Positions 25,095 to 34,065 of a DNA stretch of 64,000 nucleotides are shown one piece after another. Made by a program: the position numbers and the translations under genes. Origin of the DNA: Rhodospirillaceae bacterium MC! (lineage in GTDB: Bacteria; Pseudomonadota; Alphaproteobacteria; MC1); contig NQOV01000008.1 of the NCBI GenBank assembly GCA_002632265.1, forward strand, positions 1-64,000. The letters run 5' to 3'. Positions within the stretch are counted from its first letter, which is position 1; each line of letters starts with the position of its first letter. The notes under the pieces were generated by a model. It saw only the letters and a program-made list of their open reading frames with translations, was not told the DNA's origin and ran no database searches.

Positions 25095-25445
25095 TGGTTA
25101 AGTTTCCTGTTATTTTACTTTTGTAACTTAATTTAAAGATGTAATCTCTAAACCATTATATAATGAAATGTAGGTATAATCAAGCATATTTTCAAATTTA
25201 GCTTTAATTATAGTTATAATTTTAGCTAACAATTTAATAGATTCTAAATAAAGATAATCTTTTTATATGAAGATCTGGTTTTTATCTTATATGTCTTACT
25301 ATTTCAGGCCTAATATTTAGGCCTGAAATAATGATATTGTGATAAACCAAAATGAGAAATTAAGAGAAAAGAATAGCCATTCCAATCACTTGCCAGACTA
25401 TTAGCCCTATGAGATCACATTCCTTTAAGAAAGATATGGGAAAAA
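25095..25445. other. rpoN-lptB spacer with an R1 hairpin
   Basis: 25301-25329 is a perfect R1 hairpin (13-bp stem with 3-nt loop, core CAGGCCTAATATTTAGGCCTG). About 60 nt later, 25388-25430 keeps a weak R2 trace (CTTGCCAGACTATTAGCCC). The rest is AT-rich and holds the rpoN upstream region; no gene was seen. The R2 trace again faces a gene 3' end (lptB). Confidence 0.6.
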
Positions 25446-26249
25446 TTATAGCTCGAAGGAATCGCCTAGGTAAACTTCTTTTACTTTGTCGTTATTCATG
25501 ATATCTTGAGCTGTTCCTGATGCTAGGACGTGGCCTTCGAATATGACATAGGCACGGTCAACGATATCTAGGGTTTCACGGACATTATGATCGGTGATTA
25601 GCACGCCGATACCACGTCTTTTTAAGGTTTGAACAAGCCCCCTAATATCGCCGACTGCGATGGGGTCGACTCCTGCGAATGGTTCGTCTAAAAGGATGAA
25701 ATCTGGGTTGGCGGCTAAGGCACGGGCGATTTCTACTCGACGGCGTTCGCCACCTGATAGGGATAAGGCTTGGGATTTTCTTAAGGGTTCGATAGAGAAA
25801 TCGTTTAGTAATTGTTCCAGCTGTAATTCTCGCTTACCCTTATCTTTAACCGAAACTTCAAGAACGGCCATGATATTATCTTCCACTGTCATCCCCCTAA
25901 AGATTGACATTTCCTGCGGTAAATAGCCAATACCTGCTCTAGCACGGCGATACATGGGCATGCGTGAGATATTTTTACCGTGAAGTGTTACGATTCCTTG
26001 ATTGGCATGGATCAAACCACATACCATATAAAAACATGTGGTCTTTCCTGCTCCATTCGGCCCTAAGATCCCCACAGCTTCGCCCTGACGCACATGGAAA
26101 GATACATCACGCACCACAACCTTATCGCCGAACGCTTTCGCCACTTGGTGGACGTATAAGCCCTCATAGGCTTCATCTGGCAATGGTCTTAATTCGGGTA
26201 AATTTAAGGATTTATTCGATGGTTTGCGTTTAAATATTTTTTCTAGCAT
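25446..26249 (-). CDS. lptB: LPS export ABC transporter ATPase LptB
   Basis: LptB powers extraction of LPS from the inner membrane together with LptF and LptG. The 267-residue ATPase has Walker [10 protein letters not shown], the [16 protein letters not shown] segment typical of LptB, signature [16 protein letters not shown], and Walker [14 protein letters not shown]. An N-terminal extension of about 25 residues ([17 protein letters not shown]) precedes the ABC domain. It is the last gene of the kdsD-lptC-lptA-lptB cluster; LptFG are not in the window. Confidence 0.96.
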   Translation of the reverse strand: MLEKIFKRKPSNKSLNLPELRPLPDEAYEGLYVHQVAKAFGDKVVVRDVSFHVRQGEAVGILGPNGAGKTTCFYMVCGLIHANQGIVTLHGKNISRMPMYRRARAGIGYLPQEMSIFRGMTVEDNIMAVLEVSVKDKGKRELQLEQLLNDFSIEPLRKSQALSLSGGERRRVEIARALAANPDFILLDEPFAGVDPIAVGDIRGLVQTLKRRGIGVLITDHNVRETLDIVDRAYVIFEGHVLASGTAQDIMNNDKVKEVYLGDSFEL

Positions 26250-26313
26250 GGGATCATCTTTCCGTTTGTTTTTACTTGCTTGCTTATTTCCTTACATTAC
26301 TTAAGCTGATTTC

Positions 26314-27792
26314 CTATTCCGTATCGAAGTTTGGTAAAGGCAATTGCTTATGTAAAGATTTGTTTAATTCCTTAGTGTGTGTTGGATTAACGCTTAATTC
26401 TATCACTACTTGATCTTTAGAGTCAACTTTTTTACCTTTTTTTCTAAGTTTGCGATTAAATTTATGATTATTTTTACCATATTTACGATCACAAGGGCCG
26501 ACTTCTGTTAAGGTAGTTTTAAGATTCACATACGCCATACAAGCCTTAATGGAATCTCCCCCACGATAGGCAATCACATCGTAAATATATGCCTCGCCCC
26601 TGTTGGGATGATACAAAGCACTAGAGCCGATTACCGTTTGATTGGCGTTTTTATATTGCACATGTCCGATAGCGGTAACCTTGTCGATCCCTTGGGTGGA
26701 TTTACCGCCGTTATTTTTTGTTAGATAGCCAACAATATGATCCGCTTGGATGATACGATTCTCGGGCTTTACTCCTTTGGTTTTATTTTTTCTCTGTTTG
26801 TAAGTATGAAATTCTTCAGGAGTGGGATAACGGATGATTTTTGCGTGGCCATCCACTTTAACGATGTTATCTTTTATGTTAAATGTAGCTTTGTGTCCTG
26901 TGATTTGTTGGGCGTCCGTATTGATTTTCACATTGCCGATAGCGTTAATCTGGTTAAGATTTATCGTGCTTGTGGATTTGGAGTGATTCTCTTGGACCTT
27001 ACCAGTTTTGAGTACTTCAATGGGAGTTATGGTTGTTGTCAGCTCGTTTGCTTGGATTATTCTACCGTCTGACAAGGCACGTACATCGCCTACCGCTTGA
27101 AATAATCCCGATGTGGTATTGTAGTCAAAATAGTTTTGGGCAACGATAGTAACATGATTGGTAGTAATTTGTAAGGTGGCGTTTTTACCTGCTAAATGCA
27201 CCTTATGATCTGCCACAGACCATACACCTTTATCGCCACTGCCGATAACTTGTTCCGTTTGAAAGCGAACACCGTCATTTAACTTTACAGTATCGATCAC
27301 ATTTATAGTTTGCTTGCTTGGGCTTTGCTTTTCCGTATGATATTTAACATTAATACTTCCACGAGCATAGGCAGTATTAAGATTACTTTTAACATAAGCA
27401 TTCTCAATCAGATCTAAAGAAAAGTGCGATCTATCCCATTTAATTTCCTTATCTGCTGTGAACTCTTGAGAATCTGCAGGAATTTTGCGGACAAGAAGTT
27501 CGTTAAAATCGGGAATCTCTGATACAGGATAAAGGGGGGTAGTGGTATCTTGATTCTGATCTGATAAAGAATCCGCTTGAATTTGGGTTTCCGTTGTATT
27601 GTTGTTCTTGTTAGTATTCTTGTTAGTATTCTGATTAGTATTCTTGTCATTGCTAGTATTACTACTAGTATTAGTATTAGTCTTGCTATTGCTATTAACA
27701 GATCTCGCCACGCTAGATACGGATAGAGCTATTAAAAATAATAAGCCAACTACAAAGGAAGATTTATGAAATTTATGAGAAAATTTTTTCAT
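26314..27792 (-). CDS. lptA: LptA/OstA-family LPS transport protein, enlarged
   Basis: LptA forms the periplasmic beta-jellyroll bridge that carries LPS to the outer membrane. This copy is 492 residues, far longer than E. coli LptA (185). After a signal peptide comes an Asn/Thr/Ser/Lys low-complexity stretch (about residues 34-75), then repeated jellyroll strands: DGVRFQTEQVIGSGDKGVW, KNATLQITTNHVTIVAQNYF, QQITGHKATFNIKDNIVKVDGH and ANQTVIGSSALYHPNRGEAYIYDV. It ends with a basic tail. Its start overlaps the lptC stop (TAATG). More strands could mean a longer bridge or one stable monomer. Confidence 0.85.
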   Translation of the reverse strand: MKKFSHKFHKSSFVVGLLFLIALSVSSVARSVNSNSKTNTNTSSNTSNDKNTNQNTNKNTNKNNNTTETQIQADSLSDQNQDTTTPLYPVSEIPDFNELLVRKIPADSQEFTADKEIKWDRSHFSLDLIENAYVKSNLNTAYARGSINVKYHTEKQSPSKQTINVIDTVKLNDGVRFQTEQVIGSGDKGVWSVADHKVHLAGKNATLQITTNHVTIVAQNYFDYNTTSGLFQAVGDVRALSDGRIIQANELTTTITPIEVLKTGKVQENHSKSTSTINLNQINAIGNVKINTDAQQITGHKATFNIKDNIVKVDGHAKIIRYPTPEEFHTYKQRKNKTKGVKPENRIIQADHIVGYLTKNNGGKSTQGIDKVTAIGHVQYKNANQTVIGSSALYHPNRGEAYIYDVIAYRGGDSIKACMAYVNLKTTLTEVGPCDRKYGKNNHKFNRKLRKKGKKVDSKDQVVIELSVNPTHTKELNKSLHKQLPLPNFDTE

Positions 27793-28472
27793 TATTTTTG
27801 CTCCTTTTTTTCATCTTTTTGTTCATCTGTCGGCTCGTCTGTGGTATTGGGTTTGTTAAATAAAACCACACGAGATTTACCCTTAAGAGTAATTGTCTTA
27901 TTGGTGAGATCGTAGGATAAACCTTGACTAGCAACGAAAAAGCCCGAAGGTCCCCAATCAACAAAGGGGACTTGATTGTTAATCAAGCGATTTTTCACAT
28001 CGATATCCATACTTTCTGCATAGGCTTTATCTTCTCCATTGCGAAGTACATAAACCCCTTTTGATAAAAACATCAAACTTCTTGTACGGTTTAATATCCC
28101 GAAAGATCCACGGATTTTAAATGTTCCACCATTGGCAAAATTTTGTAATAAATCAGCATGTTCTAGATGATATGTGTCATCATTTTTATATTGCGGGTCA
28201 GTATATTTGTAAATTTTATCCGTATGAAGTTTGTAGGTATCTCCTGAAGTTGATGTGCCAACTACGGTACTATTGGTTACAGAAGTTTTAAGATTGGAGT
28301 AATAACCAGTATCAACACTAGTATGAATATTGGTTGTACTACTTTTATGAACCATCGGCCATAGGAATAAAAAGAGCAACAAAACCACAGCCAAAAGCGG
28401 AGCAAAGATCTTGATAAAATGCAGGATCTTTTCTCGTATGGTTCTTTTGTGTATGTTTGTATGATCTATCAT
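27792..28472 (-). CDS. lptC: LPS export protein LptC
   Basis: LptC is a bitopic inner-membrane protein whose periplasmic jellyroll hands LPS to LptA. The 226-residue protein has one N-terminal membrane helix (IFAPLLAVVLLLFLFLWPMV) after a basic cytosolic stretch, then beta-rich sequence (GDTYKLHTDKIYKYTDP, GTFKIRGSFGILNRTRSLMFLSKGVYVLRNG). It ends in a Lys/Glu-rich tail. It follows kdsD by 6 nt and overlaps lptA by one base, so expression is coupled. Confidence 0.88.
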   Translation of the reverse strand: MIDHTNIHKRTIREKILHFIKIFAPLLAVVLLLFLFLWPMVHKSSTTNIHTSVDTGYYSNLKTSVTNSTVVGTSTSGDTYKLHTDKIYKYTDPQYKNDDTYHLEHADLLQNFANGGTFKIRGSFGILNRTRSLMFLSKGVYVLRNGEDKAYAESMDIDVKNRLINNQVPFVDWGPSGFFVASQGLSYDLTNKTITLKGKSRVVLFNKPNTTDEPTDEQKDEKKEQK

Positions 28473-28478
28473 TGTACT

Positions 28479-29480
28479 TTAAATTACTCCAGCCTTAAGG
28501 CAATCTTGCAGATGAATTAATCCTAAAACTTTATTATCTTTATCTTCGATGAATATACTTGAAATTTTTTTCTCTTCCATTATGGATAAAGCCTTGCTCG
28601 CTAAGGATGTATGCAATAGGGTTATGGGCTTAACCTTAATGAATTCACTCACTGGAGCGGAAAGACTATGATTTAAATCATCACTTTGGAAGATTCGACG
28701 TAAATCGCCGTCGGTTATGATTCCCACTAGTTGCCTGTGTTTGGGATCTTTATGATTCTCTGTCATGCTCTCTAGAATACCAACACAACCGAATTTTTTT
28801 TCTGATATGATGCTTATGGCTTCCTTTAGGGATTTATCGCTTGTGATTAACGGTAGTTCATCTTGAATGTGCATAAGATTTTCCACCGTTAATAATTGCT
28901 GACCAAGTTTTCCCCCTGGATGATATTTATAGAAATCATCCGCAGTAAAGCCACGTTTATCCAGTAAGGATATGGCTATGGCGTCCCCCAGCACGATACT
29001 TTGGGTTGTTGATGTGGTAGGAGCTAGTTTTAAGATACAAGCTTCATCCGTATTCGGAATATTTAAGGCCACCTTAGAGGCTTGAGCTAATGTACTATGT
29101 GGATTGCGTGATATGGCTATCAACGGAATGGAAAAGCGAGTGCAGTAAGATATAATATCAGATAACTCGGCAGTTTCCCCTGAATTGGAAAGAGCGATTA
29201 CCACATCATGATCATTTATCATCCCAAGATCCCCATGGCTCGCTTCGGCAGGGTGGACAAATATGGAAGGCGTACCAGTGGATGATAAAGTGGCAGATAT
29301 CTTATGCCCTATGTGTCCACTTTTCCCCATACCTGTAACGACAATCTTACCTTTGCAATTGTAAAGGATATTAATGGCGTCAATGAAATTTTGATTATCT
29401 GCTAGATAATCATGTAAGGCTTGTATTCCTTGTATTTCTACATTAACAAGATCTTGAGCTACTTTTAAAATATCATTCAT
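28479..29480 (-). CDS. kdsD: D-arabinose 5-phosphate isomerase
   Basis: KdsD turns ribulose 5-phosphate into arabinose 5-phosphate, the precursor of Kdo in LPS. The 333-residue protein has an SIS domain (KIVVTGMGKSGHIGHKISATLSSTGTPS and HPAEASHGDLGM) and two C-terminal CBS domains (LITSDKSLKEAISIISEKKFG; FIKVKPITLLHTSLASKAL). It heads the LPS export cluster, which ties Kdo supply to transport. Confidence 0.95.
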   Translation of the reverse strand: MNDILKVAQDLVNVEIQGIQALHDYLADNQNFIDAINILYNCKGKIVVTGMGKSGHIGHKISATLSSTGTPSIFVHPAEASHGDLGMINDHDVVIALSNSGETAELSDIISYCTRFSIPLIAISRNPHSTLAQASKVALNIPNTDEACILKLAPTTSTTQSIVLGDAIAISLLDKRGFTADDFYKYHPGGKLGQQLLTVENLMHIQDELPLITSDKSLKEAISIISEKKFGCVGILESMTENHKDPKHRQLVGIITDGDLRRIFQSDDLNHSLSAPVSEFIKVKPITLLHTSLASKALSIMEEKKISSIFIEDKDNKVLGLIHLQDCLKAGVI

Positions 29481-29624
29481 AATCTAAGTTAGTCTTCGCT
29501 TTAGTATTTCTTATAACATGATAAAGATTAATGTCATAAGTTTAATATCGTTATTTTAATATGCTCTACCATTGTAAAACAATAAGTTTAAAGTTTTATT
29601 AAGTTAATTTATAAAATCTTTTTG

Positions 29625-29652
29625 TTGACACAATCCTTTAAGATGTTATATT
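29625..29652 (+). promoter_or_regulatory. Promoter of the DnaJ-like gene, TTGACA-16-TATATT
   Basis: TTGACA at 29625-29630 and TATATT at 29647-29652. The leader of about 100 nt holds an R3-like fragment (GGAGCGTGCAGAAGATCC). Confidence 0.65.
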
Positions 29653-29760
29653 TATATTATAAAGGAGCGTGCAGAAGATCCTAAGTAAGCACCCCTTATA
29701 TATAAGATGTAAAATTTTTTTTACCATTAATACTAAAATTTAATATTTGAGATATAACCC

Positions 29761-30618
29761 ATGATAGAAAAGAATCCCTATACAATATTAAGATTAAAAT
29801 CAACGGATAACCAAGAAAGCATTAAGCAATCCTTTAAAAAGTTAGCCAAGGAGAATCATCCTGATAATGGTGGGAATGAAGAATATTTTAAAGATGTAAA
29901 TAGAGCATATCAGATTCTTAGCGATCCCAAAGAAAAAGAAAAATATGATAAAGGCTTTATAGATTTCTACGGCAATAAAAAAATAGGTGCAAGCCATAGT
30001 GCAGATTATGCAAAAAAAGCATACGGCAAACATAAAGGCGGTGGACATACACAAGGAAGTAAAAAATGGCGTGATATCTTCGGCGAACATCAAAAAGCCT
30101 TAAATGGAGCAGATGTGTCAGTAACCGTCTATCTAGATATCAAAATAGCTAAAGAAGGCTGTAATCGTATCGTATCCCTACCAAATGGCAAGAAAATTAA
30201 TGTGAAAGTTCCACCACACGCCAAAGATGGACAACAATTAAGAGTAAAAGGTATGGGTAGTGCAGGTAAATTCGGCGGAGAACCAGGCGATGCAATAATC
30301 CACATATACGTAACAGGTCTGCCTAAAGAATATATAAGCGAAAATGATAACTATGTCTATATCCTAAAAGTAACCATAGATGAAGCTATCTTAGGAACTA
30401 AAATAGAAGTGCCATCCCCCACAGGATCACCCCTAATGATAACAATCCCCCCAATGACAAACAATGGTAATCGTTTAAGACTAAAAGGCTTAGGCAAAAC
30501 CTCCAAAGACAGCCTATTCGTAGAAATAAAAGTCGTCTATGATAAAAATGACAAAGACCTCATAAAGTATATGGAAAAGTACTCCAAAAAACGCAAATTC
30601 AATCCTAGAGAATTGTGA
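29761..30618 (+). CDS. DnaJ-like co-chaperone of the CbpA type
   Basis: The 285-residue protein has an N-terminal J domain with the HPD motif (LAKENHPDNGGNEEYF) that stimulates DnaK ATPase. There is no G/F-rich region or zinc-finger module. The two-lobed DnaJ C-terminal substrate domain follows (VTVYLDIKIAKEGCNRIVSLP; DAIIHIYVTGLP; YILKVTIDEAILGTKIEVPSP). Absence of the zinc finger separates it from DnaJ and places it with CbpA-type proteins. It has its own promoter and a hairpin after the stop. Confidence 0.92.
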   Translation: MIEKNPYTILRLKSTDNQESIKQSFKKLAKENHPDNGGNEEYFKDVNRAYQILSDPKEKEKYDKGFIDFYGNKKIGASHSADYAKKAYGKHKGGGHTQGSKKWRDIFGEHQKALNGADVSVTVYLDIKIAKEGCNRIVSLPNGKKINVKVPPHAKDGQQLRVKGMGSAGKFGGEPGDAIIHIYVTGLPKEYISENDNYVYILKVTIDEAILGTKIEVPSPTGSPLMITIPPMTNNGNRLRLKGLGKTSKDSLFVEIKVVYDKNDKDLIKYMEKYSKKRKFNPREL

Positions 30619-30635
30619 TAAATGGGCTAATCTGC

Positions 30636-30690
30636 ACTTGGAAGTAGGGCTTATGTAGACGTGAGTAAACGTCGCCCTATTTCCAAGCAC
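30636..30690 (+). terminator. Large hairpin after the DnaJ-like gene
   Basis: CTTGGAAGTAGGGC at about 30637-30650 pairs with GCCCTATTTCCAAG at 30674-30687, with an inner GACG/CGTC stem. There is no T tract, so it may be a Rho-independent terminator of weak form or an mRNA-stabilising hairpin. Its layout resembles the R3 family. Confidence 0.55.
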
Positions 30691-30872
30691 ATCCTACGGC
30701 ATTTCTCATAATCTTAACGGATAATGTTCAATGAGTTAGTTTAGGTTTGTGAGCTATTAAATGGAAATTAAATGGAAATTAAGACTAAAATAAAAATTAT
30801 CCTTGATTTTTATCTCTTATATGTGTTATTTTTGACATAGTAGGATACAATACAAAATGAAAGTATATATTT

Positions 30873-31820
30873 ATGAGTAATGCAATTTTTTTAGATTTTG
30901 AAAAAACAATCGCTGAATATGAAGGGCATATTGAAGAATTACGCCGTTCAAGTGAAAATGTTAACGTGCTTGAAGAAATAACCATTCTTGAAGAAAAAAG
31001 AAAAAAAGAATTAAGCCTTATATATACAGATCTTACCCCTTGGCAAAAAGTCCAAGTGGCAAGACACCCCAATCGCCCACATGCACAAGATTATATTAAA
31101 AACTTAATAGAAGATTTTACCCCCCTAGCAGGCGATCGTAATTTTGCCGAAGATAAAGCAATTATCGGCGGAATAGGGCGTTTTCGTGGTCAAAGTGTGG
31201 TGATTATGGGTACAGAAAAAGGCCACGATACCGAATCACGCTTAAAACATAATTTCGGCATGGCAAAACCTGAAGGATATCGCAAAGCCCAAAGGTTAAT
31301 GCGTTTAGCCGAACAATTCAACTTGCCAATCATAACCCTTGTGGACACATCAGGAGCATTCCCAGGTAAAGAAGCCGAAGAACGTGGACAAGCCGAAGCC
31401 ATTGCCCGTAGTATCGACATATGTCTCGATATCAAAGTCCCACTTATTTCTATTATTATCGGCGAAGGCGGATCAGGTGGTGCTATCGCCCTAGCCGCCG
31501 CCAATTCCATTTTCATGCTCGAACATTCCATATATTCGGTAATATCCCCTGAAGGTTGTGCCTCAATCCTATGGCGTTCCAGCGAAATGAACAAAATCGC
31601 CGCCAAAGCCCTAAAAATCACCGCCCAAGACCTTAAAGAATTAAAAATCATCGACGACATCATCCCCGAACCCATCGGCGGTGCTCACAGATTCCCAACC
31701 GAAGCCATGACCACCGTCGCCAACCGCATCGAAAAAGAACTAACCGACCTCCAAAAAATCGAATCAGGCATCCTAAAACAGATGCGTGCCGACAAATTCC
31801 TCGAAATGACCCGATTATAA
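30873..31820 (+). CDS. accA: Acetyl-CoA carboxylase carboxyltransferase subunit alpha
   Basis: AccA joins AccD to transfer the carboxyl group from biotin to acetyl-CoA, the first step of fatty-acid synthesis. The 315-residue protein is of usual length and has an N-terminal helical region (MSNAIFLDFEKTIAEYEGHIEELRR), the crotonase-like core PIITLVDTSGAFPGKEAEERGQAEAIARS, and IIGEGGSGGAIALA. Its last 200 nt are markedly C-rich, and the C-rich, G-free stretch continues past the stop to 31862, as in a Rho loading site. Confidence 0.97.
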   Translation: MSNAIFLDFEKTIAEYEGHIEELRRSSENVNVLEEITILEEKRKKELSLIYTDLTPWQKVQVARHPNRPHAQDYIKNLIEDFTPLAGDRNFAEDKAIIGGIGRFRGQSVVIMGTEKGHDTESRLKHNFGMAKPEGYRKAQRLMRLAEQFNLPIITLVDTSGAFPGKEAEERGQAEAIARSIDICLDIKVPLISIIIGEGGSGGAIALAAANSIFMLEHSIYSVISPEGCASILWRSSEMNKIAAKALKITAQDLKELKIIDDIIPEPIGGAHRFPTEAMTTVANRIEKELTDLQKIESGILKQMRADKFLEMTRL

Positions 31821-32348
31821 CTTTACCACCTTACCCCCACCCCAACAAACACTCACTCTCTTTAGATAGATTGCCTTATCAGACCACCCGAACATAACAA
31901 TGTTATAGAAAGTTTGCTCGATCCCACTTTACTTTGGGGTAGATGTTAGATGTTAGGTGCGTAAAAGGTACTAGCGTGAGTAATGTGAAAAATTTTACTT
32001 TGGGGTAGGTACTAGATGTTAGGTGCGTGCTAGGTGTTAGGGGATGGGTAGGTGTGTTTTATATTGGTGTGTATAATATTGATATCTCTTGTATTCTTTT
32101 GGGGTTTTATTTATTGCTGGCCTAATATATAGGCCAGCAATAAATAAGGATATGGTGTGTATGGTGTGTGTATGATGTGTATGATATATGTGATGTATCT
32201 GGCGTGTGGTGTATGTGGTGTGTCTGGCGTATGGTGTGAGTGTGAGTGTATGGTGTATGTGGGGAGGATTGTGTGGGTGGGGGGAATGGGGAGGGGGCAT
32301 GTATATGGGGTTTATACATGGGGTTTGGTTTTTTGGGGGAGAGAGCTT
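31821..32348. other. accA-lipoprotein gap: C-rich tails and a composite repeat
   Basis: 31821-31864 has no G on the plus strand (accA tail). 31875-32146 is an inverted copy of the composite repeat: R2 near 31875-31925 and a 17-bp R1 hairpin at 32108-32146. It also has an internal direct repeat (TACTTTGGGGTAG...GATGTTAGGTGCGT) at about 31928-31963 and 31993-32030. 32150-32348 is extremely G/T-rich, so the transcript from the minus-strand gene gets a C/A-rich tail. Open frames here are spurious. Confidence 0.65.
31875..32146 (-). repeat. Composite interspersed repeat, copy E (inverted)
   Basis: Read on the minus strand: R1 stem TATTTATTGCTGGCCTA with its complement (32108-32124, 32130-32146), then a spacer with ACCCATCCCCTAACA, an internal duplication, and R2 (GGATCGAGCAAACTTTC...GTTATGTTCGGG). 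R2 faces the 3' end of accA. It is longer than the other copies because of the duplicated block. Confidence 0.65.
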
Positions 32349-32834
32349 TTACTGCCCGTCGGGGTATTGGTCGGTGCGGTAGCGTTCGTTGTTTTGGCGT
32401 TGGTGTTCTTGGCGTTGGGCTTTGTTGCGGTAGTAGTCGTGGACGGTTTTACGGCGTTGTTCTTTTTTGGTGGTTGGGATGTAGGTATCGCCCACTTCTT
32501 CGCCGTATTGGTTTTGTTCGTCGGTGTAGCAGTCGATACCGCCTAGGGTTTTATAGCAATGTTCTTCGGCTTGGACGAATTTTTCTTTGGGTTCGCAATA
32601 GCTTTTGCCTGCTTCTACTCGTAATATAGAACAGTTTCGCCCTGTGATCCATGATACCACGTGGCCCACTGGAGTTTTTTTAGCGTAAGCAAGATCTACG
32701 GCTACGCCCATGGCTAAGAATTCAGGAGATCCCCATAAAGCTTTTGTAAAATATGGATCTCTGATACTACTACATGACGATAATAAAAGCCCTAATCCTA
32801 ATGCCAGTGTAGTCGATTTGAAAAGTTTTTTCAT
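32349..32834 (-). CDS. Alphaproteobacterial-type lipoprotein
   Basis: The 161-residue lipoprotein has lipobox LSSC (MKKLFKSTTLALGLGLLLSSC). The mature part has four conserved-looking Cys in the pattern ITGRNCSILRVEAGKSYC...EEHCYKTLGGIDCY. This resembles small hypothetical lipoproteins seen in other alphaproteobacteria, as I recall them. A Gln/Arg-rich tail ends the protein. The Cys pairs probably form disulfides in the periplasm. Function unknown. A good promoter precedes it, and its 3' end runs into a C-rich tail. Confidence 0.75.
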   Translation of the reverse strand: MKKLFKSTTLALGLGLLLSSCSSIRDPYFTKALWGSPEFLAMGVAVDLAYAKKTPVGHVVSWITGRNCSILRVEAGKSYCEPKEKFVQAEEHCYKTLGGIDCYTDEQNQYGEEVGDTYIPTTKKEQRRKTVHDYYRNKAQRQEHQRQNNERYRTDQYPDGQ

Positions 32835-32905
32835 GGGTGTATTCCTTATTAAATATTATCTGTGCTATTTAATTAATTTTTATACTAGTTTTACATTATG
32901 TAAGC

Positions 32906-32934
32906 ATTATATATTAAAAATGGTTAAATAACAA
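32906..32934 (-). promoter_or_regulatory. Lipoprotein gene promoter, TTGTTA-17-TATAAT
   Basis: On the minus strand, -35 TTGTTA at 32929-32934 and -10 TATAAT at 32906-32911, spaced 17 bp, about 70 nt before the start codon. Confidence 0.65.
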
Positions 32935-33078
32935 TAAAAAAAGTTATTTTATTACATAATATTAGTATATTTTTTTTGCCAAATATGAGAAAAAAATTGT
33001 TACTTATGTTAAGTTATTGTATATCCCTTATTATTATCTTATGATAATCTTGTTATCTTAATTATCTTGAGATCATAA

Positions 33079-34044
33079 TTATCTTGCACTACCAAACATT
33101 TTAGGAGAAAATTGGACATTCATGGTATTGATGATTTTATAATATTTTTGCGGTATGGGTATGGGTTTGGATTGTGATTTCTTAAGAGCTTGAATTACGG
33201 AAGTTTTTAAGATCTGATAATTTTCTTGCTCTTCAAAATCTTCGCTAGGATCTACGATAAACTTGATGATTTTCCCTGTTTTTTGATCCACATATATGGT
33301 AACATCAACGCTCATTTTTTGAATATCCTTTAAGCCTGTGGGCTGATTCCAATTGTTTTTTATGAAATTAATGATTTGCGATTGTACTGTGGCATTGATT
33401 TTATCGGCTACTTTGGTACTACCTGCCATGTTTTCGGTTTCTTTGTCCACTTCTTCGAGATCTTCATTTAGCTCTTGAATTTTCGAAAGAGTAGCTTTTT
33501 TCTTGGATTCGGCTTGGTTTTCCTTTTCTGTGTTAGGATCTTTGGCAGATTCGTTCTTTAGTGGTTCGCTCTCCTCTGTGGATTTTGTGTCTGTGGGTTT
33601 TTTATCTGTGTTAGGATCTTGGGTGGATTCGTCCTTTAGGGGTTCGCTCTCCTCTGTGGATTTTGTGTCTGTGGGTTTTTTATCTGTATTAGGATCTTGG
33701 ATTGGATCGGGTTTTTGATTCTTGGGAGAATCGTTCTTGGGAGAATCGTCTTTTATCGGTATATCTTTTGTCGATGTATCCTGAATAGGCTTGATCTTGT
33801 TAGGTATTGCTTTGCTAGGTATCGCCTTGCTAGGTATTGCTTTGGTGTGTGTGTCTTTAGCGTGGGCGTGATTGTCTTTGGCGAAGTGGGTATGGGAATC
33901 TTGGTTGGCGATTTGTGAGACGTCAATATTTATGATATCTAATTTTACTTCCTTATCCTTTGAGATATGAATGAGCAATACGCTAATGAGTACTATAGCG
34001 ATATGCAAAAAGATTGAGCTAACGAAACTTGAAAACTTATCCAT
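33079..34044 (-). CDS. tolA: TolA-like cell envelope protein
   Basis: TolA links the TolQR motor in the inner membrane to TolB/Pal at the outer membrane during constriction. The 321-residue protein has one N-terminal membrane helix (SSIFLHIAIVLISVLLIHI). A charged periplasmic linker (about 55-215) follows with IPSKA repeats and two 26-residue repeats, then a C-terminal domain (SVDVTIYVDQKTGKIIKFIV). The linker is Pro/Asp/Thr/Lys-rich, not the usual Ala-rich helix. Position after tolQ and tolR supports TolA over TonB. Confidence 0.82.
   Translation of the reverse strand: MDKFSSFVSSIFLHIAIVLISVLLIHISKDKEVKLDIINIDVSQIANQDSHTHFAKDNHAHAKDTHTKAIPSKAIPSKAIPNKIKPIQDTSTKDIPIKDDSPKNDSPKNQKPDPIQDPNTDKKPTDTKSTEESEPLKDESTQDPNTDKKPTDTKSTEESEPLKNESAKDPNTEKENQAESKKKATLSKIQELNEDLEEVDKETENMAGSTKVADKINATVQSQIINFIKNNWNQPTGLKDIQKMSVDVTIYVDQKTGKIIKFIVDPSEDFEEQENYQILKTSVIQALKKSQSKPIPIPQKYYKIINTMNVQFSPKMFGSAR
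33548..33703. repeat. 78-bp tandem repeat inside tolA
   Basis: Two 78-bp copies start at 33548 and 33626 with few differences; a third, partial copy lies to the left. They encode 26-residue units containing DPNTDKKPTDTKSTEESEPL. The period is in frame, so copy number would change linker length without breaking the gene. Confidence 0.85.
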
Positions 34045-34065
34045 AATCTGTCTTTTTATTACTGG

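Noticed and set aside
30780-30872. Promoter for accA from the TTGACA near 30832
   Set aside because: No -10 box at a workable distance; the possible TACAAT is only about 9 bp away.
32157-32629. Two overlapping plus-strand frames rich in Val, Gly and Cys
   Set aside because: They come from the G/T-rich block and from the antisense of the lipoprotein gene, with no family features or ribosome site.
33079-34044. TonB in place of TolA
   Set aside because: The gene directly follows tolQ and tolR, and no TonB-dependent receptor is nearby. The short C-terminal domain leaves some doubt.
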